NCBI GenBank assembly: GCA_904501755.1
Contig: CAJGBV010000002.1
Coordinates: forward strand, 62,001 to 126,000
DNA from: Clostridiaceae bacterium
Lineage (GTDB): Bacteria; Bacillota; Clostridia; Oscillospirales; Acutalibacteraceae
DNA length: 64,000 nucleotides
Direction of reading: 5' to 3'
The notes below the pieces were generated by a model, which worked only from the letters and a program-made list of their open reading frames with translations, did not search any database and was not told the DNA's origin. Positions 16,906-25,056 of the stretch are shown here, piece after piece (position 1 is the stretch's first letter; each line of letters opens with the position of its first letter). Both the position numbers and the translations under genes were made by a program.

Positions 16906-17709
16906 ATGGTAAATATAGATGTAGAACATTTTACTGGTAAATATACAATGGAGCAGCTTATTGATGTAATGCGTGCCCTGCGAGCTCCGGACGGCTGTCC
17001 TTGGGATAGAGAACAGGACCATCACAGTATTCGTAACAACTTTCTTGAAGAGGTATATGAGGCTATAGATGCGATTGACCGTGATAATACCGAGGATATG
17101 CGAGAAGAACTGGGCGATGTTCTTATGCAGGTTATTTTCCATTCAATTATGGAAGAGGAAAAATCGCACTTTGATTTTTCTGATGTTGTAAATGATGTAT
17201 GTGCAAAGCTTATTTATCGGCATCCTCATGTTTTTGGTGATGTGAAGGCTGAAACCAGTGAAAAGGTGCTTGATAATTGGGACAAGCTAAAGCGTGTTGA
17301 AAAATCTCAGGAAACATATTCTGATACTCTTAAAAGCGTTCCACAAACATTTCCTGCACTGATTCGTGCGCAAAAGGTTCAGAAAAGAGCTTCAAGGGCA
17401 GGATATGATTTTGAAAATGCAGTTCAGGCCTTTGAGAAAATTAAGGAAGAAGTCGATGAAGTTAACGCTGCTATGCAGAATGATAACAAAGATGTGATTA
17501 CCGAAGAAATCGGAGATTTACTTTTTTCTGTTGTAAATACAGCTCGACTTTTGGGCGTAGATGCAGAAGAGGCATTACAGATTTCAACTAAAAAATTTAT
17601 AAAAAGATTTACCGATGCCGAAGAAGAAATTATTCGTGACGGTAAAGATATAAAAGAGCTTGATGCTCACACCCTTGATATATATTGGCAAAAGGCAAAA
17701 AATAATTGA
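16906..17709 (+). CDS. mazG: Nucleoside triphosphate pyrophosphohydrolase MazG
   Basis: A 267-residue tandem MazG protein that hydrolyses (d)NTPs to monophosphates and pyrophosphate (house-cleaning). The first domain (about 15-120) has CPWDREQDHHSIRNN and EEVYEAIDAI...EELGDVLMQV; the second (about 155-245) has EKIKEEVDEV and EEIGDLLFSVVN. Both EExxE...ExxD metal sites are complete. TAGGAGAAG lies before the ATG. In Bacillus the homologous yabN also follows spoVB. The N-terminal methyltransferase domain of YabN is absent. Confidence 0.92.
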   Translation: MVNIDVEHFTGKYTMEQLIDVMRALRAPDGCPWDREQDHHSIRNNFLEEVYEAIDAIDRDNTEDMREELGDVLMQVIFHSIMEEEKSHFDFSDVVNDVCAKLIYRHPHVFGDVKAETSEKVLDNWDKLKRVEKSQETYSDTLKSVPQTFPALIRAQKVQKRASRAGYDFENAVQAFEKIKEEVDEVNAAMQNDNKDVITEEIGDLLFSVVNTARLLGVDAEEALQISTKKFIKRFTDAEEEIIRDGKDIKELDAHTLDIYWQKAKNN

Positions 17710-17769
17710 TTTCATACAGTAGTTATGGAAACACAATACTGTTGAAAATATAAAAACGGAGGTTTTTTT

Positions 17770-18039
17770 ATGAAAAAGTCAGAATTAATTTCAGCAATCG
17801 CTGAAAAAGCAGGTATCTCTAAGGTAGCTGCTGACAAGGCTCTCGCAGCATTCATCGATACTGTTGAAGGTGAACTCAAGGCTGGTGGAGAGGTTGCTTT
17901 AGTAGGCTTCGGTACCTTTAAGGTTGCTGAGCGTGCTGCAAGAACCGGTATCAATCCTAAGACCAAAGAGAAGATCCAGATTGCTGCTTCTAAGGCTCCT
18001 GTATTCAAAGCAGGCAAGGCTTTCAAAGACGCTCTTTAA
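17770..18039 (+). CDS. hup: HU family DNA-binding protein
   Basis: An 89-residue histone-like protein that bends and compacts DNA as a dimer. It has the family start MKKSELI, the GFGTF turn and the beta-arm segment AARTGINPKTKEKIQI. The length is standard. Codon choice (GCT, GGT, AAG, ATC) differs from its neighbours and suggests high expression. An ACGGAGG ribosome binding site precedes the ATG, and a strong terminator follows directly, so it can also be an independent unit within the spoVB-to-S1 cluster. Confidence 0.96.
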   Translation: MKKSELISAIAEKAGISKVAADKALAAFIDTVEGELKAGGEVALVGFGTFKVAERAARTGINPKTKEKIQIAASKAPVFKAGKAFKDAL

Positions 18040-18049
18040 TTTTTTCTTG

Positions 18050-18080
18050 AAGCCGTCCGTTTTCGGACGGCTTGGTTTTT
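18050..18080 (+). terminator. Rho-independent terminator after HU
   Basis: Arms AAGCCGTCCG (18050-18059) and CGGACGGCTT (18064-18073) form a perfect 10-bp stem with a TTTT loop. It is followed by GG and five T, and begins 10 bases after the HU stop. Confidence 0.92.
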
Positions 18081-18108
18081 GGTAAAAAATTTACTACAGG
18101 ATTTAACT

Positions 18109-18360
18109 ATGAGACTTGATAAATATCTTAAAATTTCCCGTATTATAAAGAGAAGAACAGTTGCAAATGAAGCATGTGATGCAGGAAGAGTTGTTGTCAA
18201 TGGCAAGGTGGCCCGTGCTTCTTATGATGTAAAAACAGGTGACATAATTGAAATTGTTTTTGGTACAAGAACTGTAAAGGTTCAGGTAACAGAGGTTGCA
18301 GAAACTGTTCGTAAAGACGATGCAGCTTCTCTTTATAAAATAATTGATAGCGGTGAATAA
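18109..18360 (+). CDS. rqcP: S4-domain RNA-binding protein RqcP (YabO-like)
   Basis: An 83-residue protein made almost wholly of an S4 RNA-binding fold (MRLDKYLKISRIIKRRT, GRVVVNGKVAR, GDIIEI). In Firmicutes, RqcP works with RqcH on stalled 50S subunits in ribosome-associated quality control. The position between mazG/HU and yabP matches Bacillus yabO (rqcP), which decides the call over other Hsp15-like proteins. The ATG at 18109 is chosen because the S4 fold begins there and CAGGA lies upstream; an in-frame TTG at 18079 falls in the HU terminator. Confidence 0.88.
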   Translation: MRLDKYLKISRIIKRRTVANEACDAGRVVVNGKVARASYDVKTGDIIEIVFGTRTVKVQVTEVAETVRKDDAASLYKIIDSGE

Positions 18361-18404
18361 CTTACTGCCTTTCGCAATATATTATTGTGAAGGGTGGTTT
18401 TTTT

Positions 18405-18677
18405 ATGTCTTTTGATATAGACAGAGAACATTCTCTATATCTCAGTAACAGAAATTCCTTATCGGTTACTGGGGTTAAGGATGTTTTGAGCTTTGATGAT
18501 GAATCAATAAGAATACTTACAAATATGGGAAGTATTGCATTAAGGGGAAGTGAATTTAAAATTGACAGCTTCAATACAGAAAGCGGAGATATAAAAATAA
18601 AAGGTAATTTTACAGCAATAGTTTATTTTAATGAAAATACCTCTAAAGATAATTTTTTAAAAAGGCTGCTTCGTTAA
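18405..18677 (+). CDS. yabP: Sporulation protein YabP
   Basis: A 90-residue YabP family protein, a mother-cell sporulation protein of unknown biochemistry needed with YabQ for spore maturation. Recognisable features are HSLYLSNRNSLSVTGVKDV, a FDDESIRI turn, and the beta-rich core ending in KGNFTAIVYF. The ATG at 18405 follows GAAGGGTGG at a normal distance. A short imperfect hairpin (18371-18391) lies just before that site. yabQ starts one base after its stop. Confidence 0.88.
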   Translation: MSFDIDREHSLYLSNRNSLSVTGVKDVLSFDDESIRILTNMGSIALRGSEFKIDSFNTESGDIKIKGNFTAIVYFNENTSKDNFLKRLLR

Positions 18678-18678
18678 T

Positions 18679-19125
18679 ATGTGGGAAATTGATTTGATGA
18701 GTCAGTGTATTACCTGTTTGTATGCTGCTATTGTAGGCTTTTGTTTCGCTTTTGTTTATGATATAGTGAAATCTGTAAGAAAAAGCATTGTGTGCGATTT
18801 CCTTACAGTGTTTGTTCAGGATATATGCGTCTCGCTTTTACTCACTTTATTTACATTTCTTTTGCTAATAGCAAGATGTAATGGCGAAATGAGGACTTAC
18901 GTTTTTATTTTTGAATTAATTGGTTTTACGATTTTTAGATTAATATTTTCTCGTTATTTTATTAAAATATCTGTGAAATTGATTAGGCTTATTCTTAAAT
19001 TAAAGTCATATTATTCTGCGAAAATATTGCTATTATCTTCTCTTATTGAGTCGCTGTCGGCTAAATTGAGCAATTTTTTTAAAAAAATTATTAAAAAATG
19101 TCTTATTAAAACAAAAAACTCTTGA
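18679..19125 (+). CDS. yabQ: Spore cortex biosynthesis protein YabQ
   Basis: A 148-residue membrane protein with three to four hydrophobic segments in its first 100 residues and a basic, Lys-rich tail. It matches the YabQ family (spore outer membrane protein needed for cortex formation) in size, topology, the GFCFAFVYDIVKSVRK segment and position. It is separated from yabP by one base, so the two are co-translated. Sequence conservation in this family is low, so context carries much of the call. Confidence 0.8.
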   Translation: MWEIDLMSQCITCLYAAIVGFCFAFVYDIVKSVRKSIVCDFLTVFVQDICVSLLLTLFTFLLLIARCNGEMRTYVFIFELIGFTIFRLIFSRYFIKISVKLIRLILKLKSYYSAKILLLSSLIESLSAKLSNFFKKIIKKCLIKTKNS

Positions 19126-19189
19126 AAATGTATAGTATATTGTTGTATACTCATAGTGATAGATTATATTAGTTTAGAAAGAGATTTTT

Positions 19190-19474
19190 ATGAAGGGTAA
19201 AAAGAATAAAAGTATTATTTTGCGAATTCTCGTGCTTTGCGTTGCTTTGTATTTTGTTTTCTCTTTATCAAGCCTGTGGACTGACCTTGTAAAAGGCAGA
19301 GAAAATCTTGAGGCTATACGCGGTGAAATATCCGCTACCGACAGAAAAATAGGTGAATATAAAGAATTGCTGTCAAAAGGTAACGAAGCAAAAATTATTG
19401 AAAAGGCTGCCAGAGAACGCCTTGGATATGTATTTGAGGACGAGCAGGTTTATATAGATATATCTGCAAACTAA
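19190..19474 (+). CDS. divIC: Septum formation initiator DivIC/FtsB family
   Basis: A 94-residue bitopic protein: a basic N-terminus, one membrane span (about residues 10-29), a coiled coil (about 38-62) and a C-terminal AARERLGYVFEDEQVYI motif characteristic of DivIC/FtsB. It is part of the DivIB-DivIC-FtsL septal complex. The location after yabQ and before an S1-domain gene is the same as in Bacillus subtilis. AAAGAGA serves as ribosome binding site. Confidence 0.9.
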   Translation: MKGKKNKSIILRILVLCVALYFVFSLSSLWTDLVKGRENLEAIRGEISATDRKIGEYKELLSKGNEAKIIEKAARERLGYVFEDEQVYIDISAN

Positions 19475-19514
19475 TTTTAAGTCTTAAATTTATTAAGGGG
19501 GAACTGCATAGTTT

Positions 19515-19967
19515 ATGCAATTTGAAGTAGGACAGATTGTCGAAGGAAAAATTACAGGTATTACAAATTTTGGAGTATTTGTAGATTTAGGTGACTCAAA
19601 AAGCGGTATGGTACATATTTCTGAGGTGGCAAAAAGCTATGTTACCGATATTCATGAGCATGTTAAAGAAAATGATGTTGTGAAAATGAAGGTGCTCAGC
19701 GTTGGCGATGATGGTAAAATCAGCCTGAGTATTAAGCGCGCTCAGGAAGAGCCTAAAAAGGAACGTTTTGAGAAAAAGGTTAATTCTGAAAGACGTCAGT
19801 CACCCAAAATTGATAATTCATATACATGGACTCCAAAGAAGCAGGAACCTGTTTCTTTTGAGGAAATGATGAACCGTTTTAAACAGACAAGCGACGAAAA
19901 GTTTTCTGATTTAAAGCGTAAGAATCCTGAAACTCGTCGTTCAAAGCGTGGCGCAGGCGTAAAATAA
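19515..19967 (+). CDS. S1 RNA-binding domain protein (YabR-like)
   Basis: A 150-residue protein with one S1 domain at residues 1-75 (VGQIVEGKITGITNFGVFVDL, GMVHISEVA, DDGKISLSIKR), followed by a Lys/Arg-rich disordered tail. It matches YabR/general stress protein 13-like proteins found directly after divIC in Bacilli and Clostridia. It probably binds the ribosome or mRNA; the exact role is not established. AAGGGGGAA lies upstream of the ATG. Confidence 0.88.
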   Translation: MQFEVGQIVEGKITGITNFGVFVDLGDSKSGMVHISEVAKSYVTDIHEHVKENDVVKMKVLSVGDDGKISLSIKRAQEEPKKERFEKKVNSERRQSPKIDNSYTWTPKKQEPVSFEEMMNRFKQTSDEKFSDLKRKNPETRRSKRGAGVK

Positions 19968-19975
19968 TTATTTGC

Positions 19976-20000
19976 GGCAGACTTTAAGTCTGCCCTTTTT
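19976..20000 (+). terminator. Rho-independent terminator after the S1-domain gene
   Basis: Arms GGCAGAC (19976-19982) and GTCTGCC (19988-19994) close a TTTAA loop and are followed by CTTTTT. It ends the divIC/S1 unit 9 bases after the stop and precedes the fumarase gene. Confidence 0.8.
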
Positions 20001-20019
20001 ACTGAAAGGAATCCACAAA

Positions 20020-20862
20020 GTGAGAGAAGTATCTGTTAAATTAATATGTGATGCTGTAGCCCGTCTTTGCATCAGTGCTAACAAAACACTACCTTGTGAC
20101 TTAGTCGAAAGACTTTCTGATTTTCAGAAGGCCGAAACTAACCCTACTGCTGTTTCGGTTTTAAATGATTTACAGGATAATATTACTGCGGCAAAGGAAA
20201 TGGATATTCCTGTTTGTCAGGATACGGGTATGGCAGTGGTTTTTTTGAATATCGGTCAGGATGTGCATCTTGTAGATGGCGATTTGAGAGAGGCTGTAAA
20301 TAACGGTGTAAAAAAAGGGTATACAGAAGGACTTCTCAGAAAGAGTGTTGTAGCTGATCCTCTTCGCCGTGTAAATACCGATGATAACACACCTGCAATT
20401 CTTCATATTGACATTGTTAAAGGCGATAAGGTTGAAATAACTGTTGCTCCAAAAGGCTTTGGTAGTGAAAATATGAGCAAAATTATTATGCTTAATCCTG
20501 CGGATAGCAGACAGGGAGTAATTAATGCTGTTCTTTCGGCTGTAAAGGACGCTGCTTCTAATCCCTGTCCGCCAATGGTTATAGGTGTAGGTATAGGCGG
20601 CGATTTTGAGCAATGTGCATATCTTTCAAAAAAAGCGCTTTGCAGAAGTGCTGATAAAAGAAATTCGGATTCCTTCTACAGTGAGATGGAAGAGGAATTG
20701 CTCACAGAAATAAATAGGCTTAATATAGGTCCTCAGGGCTTTGGGGGAGATACCACTGCACTTTATGTAAATATTGAGGTTGCTCCGACTCACATTGCGG
20801 GGCTTCCTGTAGCGGTTAATATAGGTTGTCATGTAACAAGACACGAATCTTGTGTTATTTAA
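20020..20862 (+). CDS. Class I fumarate hydratase, alpha subunit (N-terminal domain type)
   Basis: A 280-residue protein equivalent to the [4Fe-4S] domain of class I fumarase or the alpha subunit of L(+)-tartrate dehydratase. Cluster cysteines are visible in PVCQDTG (Cys66), FEQCAYLSKKAL and NIGCH near the C-terminus; IGPQGFGGDTTAL is the family signature. Reaction: reversible hydration of fumarate to malate. The GTG at 20020 is preferred because it follows GAAAGGA. The beta subunit, which is normally adjacent and required, is not present downstream or elsewhere in this window. Confidence 0.87.
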   Translation: MREVSVKLICDAVARLCISANKTLPCDLVERLSDFQKAETNPTAVSVLNDLQDNITAAKEMDIPVCQDTGMAVVFLNIGQDVHLVDGDLREAVNNGVKKGYTEGLLRKSVVADPLRRVNTDDNTPAILHIDIVKGDKVEITVAPKGFGSENMSKIIMLNPADSRQGVINAVLSAVKDAASNPCPPMVIGVGIGGDFEQCAYLSKKALCRSADKRNSDSFYSEMEEELLTEINRLNIGPQGFGGDTTALYVNIEVAPTHIAGLPVAVNIGCHVTRHESCVI

Positions 20863-20872
20863 AGGTGGAAAA

Positions 20873-21997
20873 ATGAGTAATTTAAAAATGGTGGCACCTT
20901 GCCTTTTCGGTATAGAGGGCATTGCGGCAGATGAATTCAAAAGAATGGGCTTTGAAAAAGTGACCGCAGAAAATGGCAGAGTTTTGCTTGAGGGGGATGA
21001 CAACCTTCTTGTAAGGGCAAATATTAATTCCCGTTTTGCTGAACGAATTCTCATTAATATGGGTGAATTTGATGCTTTTACTTTTACAGAGCTTTTTGAT
21101 AACGTTAAAAATATGCCTTGGGAAGAATATATTGGTAGGGAAGATGCCTTTCCTGTAAACGGCTGGAGCATTAACTCTCAGCTTTCCAGTATTCCTGACT
21201 GTCAGTCCATCATTAAAAAGGCTATTGTCGAAAGACTTAAATCTAAATATAATATTTCCTGGTTTAATGAGACTGCAACGGAATATAGAGTGAGATTTTC
21301 CATTCACAAAAACCGTGTTACGATGATGATTGATACATCAGGTGAGGGACTTCATAAGCGTGGATACAGAAGAAATTCTAATGCTGCACCTCTTAAAGAA
21401 ACTCTTGCCGCGGCTATTTGTGATATGGCAAGAATATATCCTGACTCTCAGGTGTATGATGCCTTTTGCGGTTCGGGAACCTTACTTATTGAGTCTGCAA
21501 TGATGGCCAAAAAGATGGCACCGGGACTTAGACGAAGCTTTGCGGCAGAGAGATTTCCTCAGATAAGCGAAAGCGTATGGAGAGAAGAAAGGTTGAGGGC
21601 TCAGAGTCTTATACTAACCGATATAGATTTCAGAGCAACAGGTTTTGATATTGACCCCGATGCCGTTGAGCTTACCCTAAAAAACGCAAAGTTTGCGGGT
21701 GTTGAGAAATATGTTAACGCATCGGTAAGGGATGTTAGAAATTTTGTTGCCCCACAGGAACGCTGTCTTGTCCTTGCAAACCCACCATACGGTGAAAGAC
21801 TTCTTGATGTAAGGGAAGCTGAAGAGCTGTACAAGGTTATGGGCGAAAAATTCAACTTTGGAAATGGACAAAAATATTTTATTATAAGTCCTCATGATGA
21901 GTTCGAAAAGTTCTTCGGTGAAGTTGCTGATAAAAGACGTAAGCTATATAACGGAATGATAAAATGTCAGCTCTTTATGTATTTTAAAAAGAGGTAA
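20873..21997 (+). CDS. THUMP-domain class I SAM-dependent 23S rRNA methyltransferase
   Basis: A 374-residue protein of the RlmL/YpsC family that methylates guanine N2 in large-subunit rRNA. An N-terminal ferredoxin-like/THUMP region (about 1-155) precedes a Rossmann-type methyltransferase domain with DAFCGSGTLLIE (SAM binding) and the catalytic LANPPYGERL motif. The ATG at 20873 follows AAAGGTGG. It starts 10 bases after the fumarase stop and is followed 10 bases later by the lipid kinase, suggesting co-transcription. Confidence 0.9.
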   Translation: MSNLKMVAPCLFGIEGIAADEFKRMGFEKVTAENGRVLLEGDDNLLVRANINSRFAERILINMGEFDAFTFTELFDNVKNMPWEEYIGREDAFPVNGWSINSQLSSIPDCQSIIKKAIVERLKSKYNISWFNETATEYRVRFSIHKNRVTMMIDTSGEGLHKRGYRRNSNAAPLKETLAAAICDMARIYPDSQVYDAFCGSGTLLIESAMMAKKMAPGLRRSFAAERFPQISESVWREERLRAQSLILTDIDFRATGFDIDPDAVELTLKNAKFAGVEKYVNASVRDVRNFVAPQERCLVLANPPYGERLLDVREAEELYKVMGEKFNFGNGQKYFIISPHDEFEKFFGEVADKRRKLYNGMIKCQLFMYFKKR

Positions 21998-22007
21998 GGG
22001 AAATTAA

Positions 22008-22931
22008 ATGAGATATGTATTTATCGTAAATCCGGCGGCTGGAAAAGGAAAAGTAACTGCTCAGCTGTGCAAGGATATTGCTGAGTATTGTTCTATAAAT
22101 AAGCTTGAATATTCTCTTCAAATGACCACTGCTCCGGGGGATGCACAACGCTTTGCTAAAGAACACGCTCAAAAGGGTGATGAGGTCACTATCTTTCTTG
22201 CCGGCGGCGAGGGTACTGTTTTTGAAGCATTAAACGGTTCTTATGGATATGAGAATGTAACTCTTGGTGTAATTCCTATTGGCTCTGCTAATGATTTTCT
22301 TAAGTTCTTCCCAAAAGAGAAAAAATCAGCGTTCCGTGATATTGATGACCAGATAAAAGGACGACCGCTGAAAATGGATGTAATAAAAGCGGGGGATAAG
22401 TACTGTCTTAATTGCTGTTCAGTTGGAATGGATGCAATTGTTGCAAAATATATGAACGATTTCAGACGCGTTCCCTTTGTAACAGGAAGTATGGCTTATA
22501 ACCTTGCTATTGTTAAATGCTTCCTCGGTAAAATCGGTTGTCGTCTTACTCTCAGCGCTGACGGAAAAGATTTGGGTAATAAAAAATGTCTTTTTGCTGT
22601 TGTTGCTAATGGCCCTGCTTATGGTGGCGGTTATCTTGCCGCACCAGATGCAGTACCTTTTGACGGGGAACTGAATTATACTATCGTCGAAAATATCAAT
22701 AAGCTTAAAATTCTAAAATTTATCGGCAGGTATAAAAAAGGTGAAGTTGACGGACTTTCGTTTGTACATAGAGAAAAATGTAATAGTTTTATTATAAAAA
22801 GCCAGGGTGATGTGCCTGTTAATCTTGATGGTGAGATTTTCGAAATGACAGAAATTGAATTTAAAATAGTTAAAAATGCCGTTAATTTTAATATTCCGCA
22901 GTCACTTTTTAAGAGTTTATTAAAAAAATAA
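22008..22931 (+). CDS. Diacylglycerol kinase/YegS-like lipid kinase
   Basis: A 307-residue protein of the DAGK catalytic-domain family, which phosphorylates diacylglycerol or related lipids at the membrane. NPAAGKGK lies at the N-terminus, the nucleotide-binding loop reads AGGEGT, and GVIPIGSANDF follows. The usual loop is GGDGT; here Asp is replaced by Glu. The C-terminal beta-sandwich domain (ADGKDLG, PFDGELNYTIVE) is complete. Whether it is DgkB proper or a broader YegS/BmrU type cannot be settled. Confidence 0.87.
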   Translation: MRYVFIVNPAAGKGKVTAQLCKDIAEYCSINKLEYSLQMTTAPGDAQRFAKEHAQKGDEVTIFLAGGEGTVFEALNGSYGYENVTLGVIPIGSANDFLKFFPKEKKSAFRDIDDQIKGRPLKMDVIKAGDKYCLNCCSVGMDAIVAKYMNDFRRVPFVTGSMAYNLAIVKCFLGKIGCRLTLSADGKDLGNKKCLFAVVANGPAYGGGYLAAPDAVPFDGELNYTIVENINKLKILKFIGRYKKGEVDGLSFVHREKCNSFIIKSQGDVPVNLDGEIFEMTEIEFKIVKNAVNFNIPQSLFKSLLKK

Positions 22932-22950
22932 AAAATATGATTTAATACTG

Positions 22951-23001
22951 TTGATTTTTGGAAAAATTAGTATAAAATATATTTTAGTGCGAATTTTCGC
23001 A
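22951..23001 (+). promoter_or_regulatory. groESL promoter region with inverted repeat
   Basis: TTGATT (22951-22956) and TAAAAT (22973-22978) are 16 bases apart, and an inverted repeat TGCGAA-TT-TTCGCA (22988-23001) sits near the expected transcription start. The usual HrcA operator CIRCE (TTAGCACTC, 9 bases, GAGTGCTAA) is not seen. The repeat might be a different operator or a 5' stabilising hairpin. Confidence 0.4.
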
Positions 23002-23037
23002 ATGAATATTTCATAAATGTTTTTAGGAGGTTATTTT

Positions 23038-23325
23038 ATGAATATCAAACCATTGTCCGATAAGGTTGTAATCCGTCTTACTGAGGCAGAAGAAACCACA
23101 AAAAGCGGCATAATTCTTACCGCTGCTGCTAAGGAAAAGCCTCAGATTGCTGAAGTTATAGCAGTGGGTCCCGGTGCATACGATAAAAACGGTGTTCTTA
23201 TCCCTATGACCGTTAAGGTGGGTGACAAGGTTCTTACAAGCAAATATTCAGGCTCTGAGGTTAAGCTTGGCTCAGAAGAATATATTATTGTAGGCCTTAA
23301 TGATATTTTGGCTATTGTTGAATAA
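23038..23325 (+). CDS. groES: Co-chaperonin GroES
   Basis: A 95-residue 10-kDa chaperonin that caps GroEL. The N-terminus IKPLSDKVVIR, a mobile-loop segment EETTKSGIILTAAAKEKP and the end VGLNDILAIVE fit the family. The ATG at 23038 follows TAGGAGG; a weaker in-frame start at 23017 is rejected because it precedes that site. groEL begins 13 bases downstream. Confidence 0.97.
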   Translation: MNIKPLSDKVVIRLTEAEETTKSGIILTAAAKEKPQIAEVIAVGPGAYDKNGVLIPMTVKVGDKVLTSKYSGSEVKLGSEEYIIVGLNDILAIVE

Positions 23326-23338
23326 GGAGTGAAATTTT

Positions 23339-24979
23339 ATGGCTAAAGATGTAATTTTCGGAGAAGAAGCTCGTAAAAAGCTTCAGTCGGGTGTTGACCA
23401 GCTTGCTAATGCTGTTAAGGTAACTTTAGGACCTAAGGGAAGAAATGTTGTTCTTGATAAGAAATTCGGTTCTCCTCTTATTACAAATGACGGTGTTACT
23501 ATTGCTAAAGATATAGAGCTTGATGACCCCTTTGAAAATATGGGTGCTCAGCTTGTTAAGGAAGTATCTGTTAAAACTAACGATGCAGCAGGTGATGGTA
23601 CTACAACCGCAACAGTTCTTGCTCAGGCACTTATATGCGAGGGTATGAAAAATGTTGCTGCAGGTGCTAATCCTATGGTTGTTAAGAAGGGAATAGCTAA
23701 GGCTGTTGATACTGCCGTTGCTACCGTTATTTCTAACTCCAAAAAGGTTACCTGCAGTGATGACATTGCAAGGGTTGCAACCGTTTCTGCAGGAGATGAA
23801 TTTATCGGCAGTCTAATTGCTGAGGCTATGGAAAAGGTTTCAGCAGACGGTGTTATTACTGTTGAAGAATCAAATACTGCAGATACCTATATAGATGTAG
23901 TTGAGGGTATGCAGTTTGACAGAGGTTATATTACTCCTTATATGGCTACCGATACAGATAAAATGGAAGCAGTAATTGACGATGCTCTTATTCTTATTAC
24001 AGATAAGAAAATATCTTCAATTCAGGAAATTCTTCCTCTTCTTGAGCAGATTGTGCAGACAGGTAAAAAGCTTGTTATTATTGCTGAGGATATTGAAGGC
24101 GATGCACTTTCAAATCTTATCATAAATAAGCTTCGCGGCGTATTTACCTGTGTTGGTGTAAAGGCTCCGGGCTTTGGGGACAGAAGAAAAGAAATGCTTC
24201 GTGATATAGCTATTCTTACCGGCGGTGAGGTTATTACCGAGGAACTTGGACTTGAGCTTAAGGATACTACTATAGACCTTCTTGGTAAAGCAGCACAGGT
24301 TAAGGTTGGTAAGGAAACTACGGTTATCGTTGACGGTGCAGGCGAGTCTAACCTTATTTATGACCGCATTAATCAGATAAAAAGTCAAATTGAGGCTACT
24401 ACTTCGGATTTTGACAGAGAAAAGCTTCAGGAAAGACTTGCAAAGCTCTCAGGCGGTGTTGCTGTAGTGAAGGTTGGTGCCGCAACTGAGATTGAAATGA
24501 AGGAAAAGAAACTTCGTATTGAGGATGCTCTTTCTGCTACAAAGGCTGCTGTTGCTGAGGGTATAGTTGCAGGCGGAGGTGTTGCTCTTGTAAATGCTTC
24601 TGAATCTGTTAAAGCTCTTCTGGAAAATACCGACGGTGACGAAAAAACAGGTGTAGCAATCGTTCTAAAGGCTCTCGAAGCACCCATTCGTCAGATTGCA
24701 TCAAATGCAGGACTTGAAGGCTCTGTGATTGTTGATAAAATTCTTTCTGCAAATAAGGCAAACTTTGGGTTTGATGCTTATAAAGAGGAATACACCGATA
24801 TGATTGAAGCCGGTATTGTGGATCCGACAATGGTTACCCGTTCTGCTTTACAGAACGCTGCATCGGTTGCCGCTATGGTTCTTACTACCGAAACTCTTGT
24901 AGCTGATAAAAAAGAGGATGCCGCTGCTGCTAATGCTGCCGCTGCCGCTGCTGCTGCTGCACAGGGTGGAATGTATTAA
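23339..24979 (+). CDS. groEL: Chaperonin GroEL
   Basis: A 546-residue 60-kDa chaperonin that folds proteins in an ATP-driven double ring. The nucleotide-binding motifs VTLGPKGRNVVLDKK and AAGDGTTTATVL are intact, as are GIVAGGGVAL and the typical Asp-rich region DALILITDKKISSI. The C-terminal tail is alanine-rich instead of the usual mostly GGM-repeat tail, ending in QGGMY. Length and domain order are standard. It forms an operon with groES and is followed by a strong terminator. Confidence 0.98.
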   Translation: MAKDVIFGEEARKKLQSGVDQLANAVKVTLGPKGRNVVLDKKFGSPLITNDGVTIAKDIELDDPFENMGAQLVKEVSVKTNDAAGDGTTTATVLAQALICEGMKNVAAGANPMVVKKGIAKAVDTAVATVISNSKKVTCSDDIARVATVSAGDEFIGSLIAEAMEKVSADGVITVEESNTADTYIDVVEGMQFDRGYITPYMATDTDKMEAVIDDALILITDKKISSIQEILPLLEQIVQTGKKLVIIAEDIEGDALSNLIINKLRGVFTCVGVKAPGFGDRRKEMLRDIAILTGGEVITEELGLELKDTTIDLLGKAAQVKVGKETTVIVDGAGESNLIYDRINQIKSQIEATTSDFDREKLQERLAKLSGGVAVVKVGAATEIEMKEKKLRIEDALSATKAAVAEGIVAGGGVALVNASESVKALLENTDGDEKTGVAIVLKALEAPIRQIASNAGLEGSVIVDKILSANKANFGFDAYKEEYTDMIEAGIVDPTMVTRSALQNAASVAAMVLTTETLVADKKEDAAAANAAAAAAAAAQGGMY

Positions 24980-24990
24980 TTTGTCTTTGC

Positions 24991-25019
24991 AAAACCGCCT
25001 CATACGAGGCGGTTTTTTT
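24991..25019 (+). terminator. Rho-independent terminator of groESL
   Basis: Arms AAAACCGCCT (24991-25000) and AGGCGGTTTT (25007-25016) form a 10-bp stem with loop CATACG, followed by further T. It starts 11 bases after the groEL stop. Confidence 0.94.
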
Positions 25020-25056
25020 CGGCTAAAAAATTTTTTTAAAAAAGTGAAATTTGTTG

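Noticed and set aside
17710..17769. ACAGTA...TACTGT repeat before the HU gene as a terminator or operator
   Set aside because: Only 6-bp arms, 16 bases apart, without a T run.
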